Shown here: positions 60,106 to 64,000 of the stretch, one piece after another
How the letters are laid out: each line of letters opens with the position of its first letter
Position numbering within the stretch: the first letter of the stretch is position 1
NCBI GenBank assembly: GCA_964017145.1
Contig: OZ024840.1
Coordinates: 4,526,001 to 4,590,000 of the forward strand
Origin: Agrocybe praecox
Lineage: Eukaryota; Basidiomycota; Agaricomycetes; Agaricales; Agrocybaceae
Length of the DNA: 64,000 nucleotides
Direction of reading: 5' to 3'
The notes under the pieces: generated by a model
What the model was told of the DNA's origin: nothing
The model's input: the letters and a program-made list of their open reading frames with translations, nothing else
Database searches by the model: none
Made by a program: the position numbers and the translations under genes

Positions 60106-61508
60106 CTAACCCAAAAATGTGAGCCACATTATTCGCAAAGCTGATAGTAAGAAACGCTTACTCTTCGTAGGTACAATGTCATTTGTGACGTTGAAAGAGT
60201 CTTTAATGGTGATTGTGGACCCTGGTTGTTGATGACCACTCAGGAAAGGCCAGATATGAACCCCGCCGGGATGGAACTGACCCATATCAGGGGGTGCAGA
60301 CACCACTCTTGCTGCGTTGGGCTGGAAATTGTCAGCGGTGTAAGGGTACATTGGGGCGGGAGCTGCTGATATGACCCCTGCGCCGTGTCCTGGCGTATGT
60401 GGACCGAACCAAGGACTACTATACCGACCCCCAGAAGCCGGATCGGGAGCGTAAGCTGGTCCATCGGTTCGTTGCGGTGGGCTGTAAGGAGGGGGAGGGT
60501 GGCTGACAGGAGGCGTAGTTGCATGTTGGGAGGTTGATATAGGTCGTTCCTCCTCCTCCTCCGCTGTTTCTGTCTCGGCCGCCAGCGTAGTTTTGTAACG
60601 TCCGGGCTTGAATTTTGACTCAACAAGAGTCTGGATTCTGCGTGGCACCCAACTCTTCGAGGTGGTCTTGCCACCAGCTTTCTGTTGAGAGCTAGGACCC
60701 ATTTTGTGATTGGAGGGAGACGGTTGTGTATCCTCACTGAACTCGGAGCTGCTATCGCTGATTTCTATTGGCTCTTCTACCAGCGGGGCTTTCTTTGTCT
60801 TCAAAGACTGTCCAGAGTTTGGAGCATTTCTGAAGCTATAATTGTCGCTTTTACTCTTGACCGGGTTACGGCTCATCGCTTTCCCCTTCTCCTTGGCTGG
60901 GATCACTTTCTCCTGTTCAATTTGAAATGCCTCATAGATTGAACAGTTCTTCGGAATCTAATAAAGTGACCATAAGTCCGATTTCAATTGAGAAGATAGA
61001 TAGGCCCATGCGTACGTTTTCCCAATGGAGTTCCTTTAGAAATGTCTGAAGCGTCTCACGGTATTCCAATGTTTTCGTCAAGTCCACGTTCTTTCGAGAC
61101 GCAAATTCTTCCAAGCTCGCAACAATTTGTCTGATTTGTCTGATTGACCGTGGTCCGTCACTTTCAGTTGAATGTCCCAGAACTCTAACATTGCATGACG
61201 CACCCCGTCAGTCGCTTAGCGACATCTTTCCGCTCGGTAGAGCTCCCTTGTCTCTTCCCTATCATCTTGACATGACTGTCATAACAGAGATGTAAGATCT
61301 TGTACGTATCGTCCACAAGTCCTACACAATCTTCATCTAGGGATAAAGTTGCACTTTTCTGTATGTTTTTTAGTCCCGGTATGCTCTGAATAACCAATCT
61401 AGAAGCTACCTCGTAAATTGCATCAACTTTCCTAACCGCTGCCACTGCTTCTGAGAAGTACGTCGTCCGAAAGGGGTCCGAAAATCTTTCGTGAGTATCC
61501 ACGATCAT
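60106..61508 (-). CDS. Unrecognised helical/Pro-rich protein, or continuation of the upstream gene
   Basis: Coding exons on the reverse strand: an all-helical segment (VLEMIVDTHERFSDPFRT, AVAAVRKVDAIYEVASRLV, 61185-61508), a second helical piece (EEFASRKNVDLTKTLEYRET, about 61114-61010), then an exon from IPKNCSIYEAFQIEQEKV (about 60955) into a long tail. The tail contains EEPIEISDSSSEFSEDTQ, a basic part, a Pro/Tyr-rich part (SHPPPPYSPP) and GSTITIKDSFNVTND near the end. The acidic motif duplicates one at the end of the upstream gene. The first exon begins directly after an AG with no ATG before VLEM, so this may be spliced to the 61529-63591 gene as one longer gene. No known domain could be named. 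Confidence 0.5.
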
Positions 61509-61528
61509 TTCAAGGACCGAAGCTGTAC

Positions 61529-63591
61529 CTAAATAGTGTGATAAGTGGCATATACTGTGTTGTAATTGGAGGCAAATAGTTGTGTATCCTCACGGAACTC
61601 GGAGTTGCTATCGCTAATTCCTACAGGTTCTTCTGCAAGAGTGGTTTTTCTTTTCTTCGAGGACCGTTCAGGGATTCTAAGGGTATTCCCATAGTTTCTA
61701 CTCTCGGCCGTGGTGTGTGCCGAGCTGAAGAAGGGTCTGTGTGGCTTTGAGGCAGATGGCTCGGTATTCTCACGAGACCTGATTGCTGCCAGCCTGTCTA
61801 CCCAAGAGGTCTTCTTCATGTTGTTGGGAATTAAAGATCCCTCCAATATTGGACTATGGTGCTGCATTGGGTCCCCCAAATAATTCAAGAAGAATACACC
61901 TGATTATAAAGCAAGTTCAGGTACTATCGAGATGAGTGGTCATCATACTTATAGAATACACAGACATACACACCATCTTGATCGATCACTTGTGCTTTAA
62001 ACAACTTTATAAGGCGAAAGAGCTCGTGCCGCTCTGGAAGGCCATGGTCTCCCTGAATAAACCCGAGGTAGGAGAAAACCAACAAAACGGAATCATGGCT
62101 TTCAAATTCACCTTCTGAAGTACCGAGATCCAGTCAATATCATGCGATATCATAACTGTTGCTGTTGACTTGGTTTCTGATGGCACCTTCATAAAAATCA
62201 TAATGCATAAACCGTGCATATATATATTTTTTTTTAAAAAGTACCAATTGCCACAGCAGATCATTCAGCTCCCTCGATGGATGCGGCATCTATGAAAGGA
62301 TTCCATCATGTTTGCATAACGGCTAAGCACCTATCAATTACACAACGGCTTACCATGGTTCTTGACGTATCTCTGGACTTCTGATGTGAATGTCCACGAA
62401 AACTCCCATATTCGCATTGGTAATTGTCAGTATTTTGAGTGTTAACGACTGACTCGGGAGGCCGAGACTGGTCATCGAGAAATTCAAGGTGGTCCGAGCC
62501 AGGCCCAACTTTGAGAGATAGATCTTCATTCAGGGCAGTCCAGACATCCTCCCGAAAGCTTGGATTTAGAGTGCGTACAAATACGCACTGGTTCTTCAAC
62601 TGGGGTACGCCAGGTGATTCTGGATCTTCAGAGGGGCCAGTTCTGCTATCCAAGGAGCCTGAGTGCTGCCACCGATATGAACGCGCCAATCCATCTTGGG
62701 GATGAAACGTCAAGCGGACGGAGTTCAAAGAGCTGCAGAATGCGGCTACTCCCCAACGGCTTGTCTTGTCCCATCCAGTGACGAGGCGTATGTCTCCATT
62801 TTCAACCTCATATTCTTGCTCGGCAACAAATCGGTACCATTGTCGAATATGGTCCCCAATATATATTCTGACGTTACGCATGGCGATTAAGTCCTCGGAA
62901 TGAGACCCGCGCGGTAGTGTGAGGATGGCTCCTTCTTCTGCGGAAGATTCAAAGACCAGTTCACCGTTGGCCCTGAGAAAGAATCAGCAGGACGTCATTA
63001 TATACCAAGCATTGCGCACGTACTCTTCTCGGGAAGCTATAACATTTTGACTGGCATACCAGCTATTTTCCCCTTTCACATTTTGTTTCTCAACACGGAG
63101 AGGATTGATGGGGGGATATAGCGGTACAAAACCTTCAGGAACGCCTCCAGCATTTATCGGATGATCGCTGCGGTGGCAGATGTTGAAAAGAAAATCAAAG
63201 CTCCCAGAGGGACGTAGTAAACCGACGTCGCCAATAGAGACCCCTTGGTTTTTATATTCTTCTGGATAGTTATTCGGCTCGGGATGCCACAAAGGTGATC
63301 CACGTTCCTTGACAATCAAGTTTCTCCAATAAACATGACAGCTCTTCTGGCTCAGATTACGCAGAGTCCTAGTGAGTACCGGCTGACTGGGTTGAGCTTC
63401 CGAATAAGCTTCTCCCTGTGCCAGAGGGGGAGGACTTCGGGGAGATGGCCCTTTACCCATACAAGATCGATGAAAGGTATTGCAAAATCATAACTATTTT
63501 ATGACCACATACCTTGGTAAATCATGGTTACAGTATGTGCGCTGACAAACGAACCTCCCCCTATGTTCACATTATCTGATCCTCTGAACAT
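61529..63591 (-). CDS. Unrecognised fungal protein, paralogue of 35481-37943
   Basis: Exon 1 (63513-63591) starts MFRGSDNVNIGGGSFVSAH. Exon 2 contains SPRSPPPLAQGEAYSEAQP, WRNLIVKERGSPLWHPEP, KGVSIGDVG and FDFLFNIC. Exon 3 has LVFESSAEEGAILTLP, W-Y-R-F, NGDIRLVTGWDKTSRWG, NQCVFVRTL and REDVWTAL. A further exon has ISHDIDWISVL (about 62120). The last large exon (61529-61890) holds a basic linker and EEPVGISDSNSEFREDTQ. About half of the aligned residues in the conserved blocks match the 35.5-kb gene. The function is unknown; the repeated Gly-rich start followed by a globular core suggests a conserved lineage-specific family. The 3' end is uncertain because splicing into the next exons (61508 and below) is possible. 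Confidence 0.65.
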
Positions 63592-64000
63592 TTCGTTTCG
63601 GGGACTGCGGAGATGTCGATTGAAGTCAATTTACATAGTAATAGGAAGTGCTGAAATGTCGTACACATCCACAGCTTCTTCCCGATTTCTAGGAGTAATC
63701 GCTTGCGTTGCCTAATAGTTCGCCGCGTGAGACTGAAGGAATGAATGACACTCGGAAATGCTTTTAGTGAGCGTACTGGTGTTCTATCTGCATCTAGTCC
63801 TTCAACCCCCCTGCCGCTAGGGTATAGCTGTCCAGGCAATCATCTAAACCCCAGAATGAAATGGTGCTCAATCATGAGCCTACCTCTGGCATCGAGTCTG
63901 ACTGCTTTTGGGTTCCTGTTCCCAACAATTCCAGTGCCTGGTCATGATTTGGTGAGAATATGAAACGTGTTGGTTTGTAATCTAAACGTTACCTGAGATG
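63592..64000. other. 5' flank of the reverse-strand gene, window end
   Basis: No supported gene. A 72-codon forward ORF (63745-63963) reaches near the window end without any motif. Confidence 0.4.

Overview
The window is nuclear DNA of a filamentous basidiomycete, most likely an Agaricomycete. The coding genes are broken by many GT-AG introns of about 50-60 nt. F-box/LRR-like paralogues are expanded, there is a DUF2235 hydrolase, and a KDZ-type (Kyakuja-Dileera-Zisupton) transposon with a CxC2-like cysteine cluster is present. No rRNA, tRNA or CRISPR was found. All calls come from reading the sequence and from recalled family motifs; no database search was run.

Left part (1-34 kb). The order is: an F-box relic (about 270-1015); a MITE-like inverted-repeat element (1428-1848); a complete 15-exon cytochrome P450 (2022-4481); an F-box/LRR-like gene (5058-6806); a six-exon histone H3 gene with one extra residue in the tail (8411-9329); an F-box gene (10860-12512); a DUF2235 alpha/beta hydrolase (12848-15126); a CDP-alcohol phosphotransferase of the EPT1/CPT1 type (16203-18206); a run of three reverse-strand F-box relatives (two frame-broken, one carrying a short dispersed repeat); a degraded unknown gene; an astacin-like secreted metallopeptidase (28998-30063); an F-box gene (30444-32102); and a MARVEL-type four-helix membrane protein (33381-34125).

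Right part (35-64 kb). Two paralogous, otherwise unrecognised fungal genes (35481-37943 and 61529-63591) lie on either side of a 15,596-bp DNA transposon (38684-54279). The transposon has 1,071-bp terminal inverted repeats of equal length and a 7-bp target-site duplication (CAATCGC). It sits in a coding exon of a small host gene; ignoring the element and one duplicate copy, the host reading frame runs on uninterrupted. The element carries a KDZ transposase (42247-46118) and three large accessory genes: a protein with seven D-x-K-W-type repeats, a protein with a 14-residue minisatellite, and a Zn2Cys6 plus coiled-coil protein. All of it, coding and non-coding, is saturated with the pentamer GCGGG/CCCGC. 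To the right lies a large F-box gene (55418-59769).

The most interesting items are the giant KDZ element with its cargo and its element-wide GCGGG motif; a short dispersed repeat that appears to have become an intron of an F-box gene; and the F-box/LRR cluster, which shows every stage from intact gene to relic.
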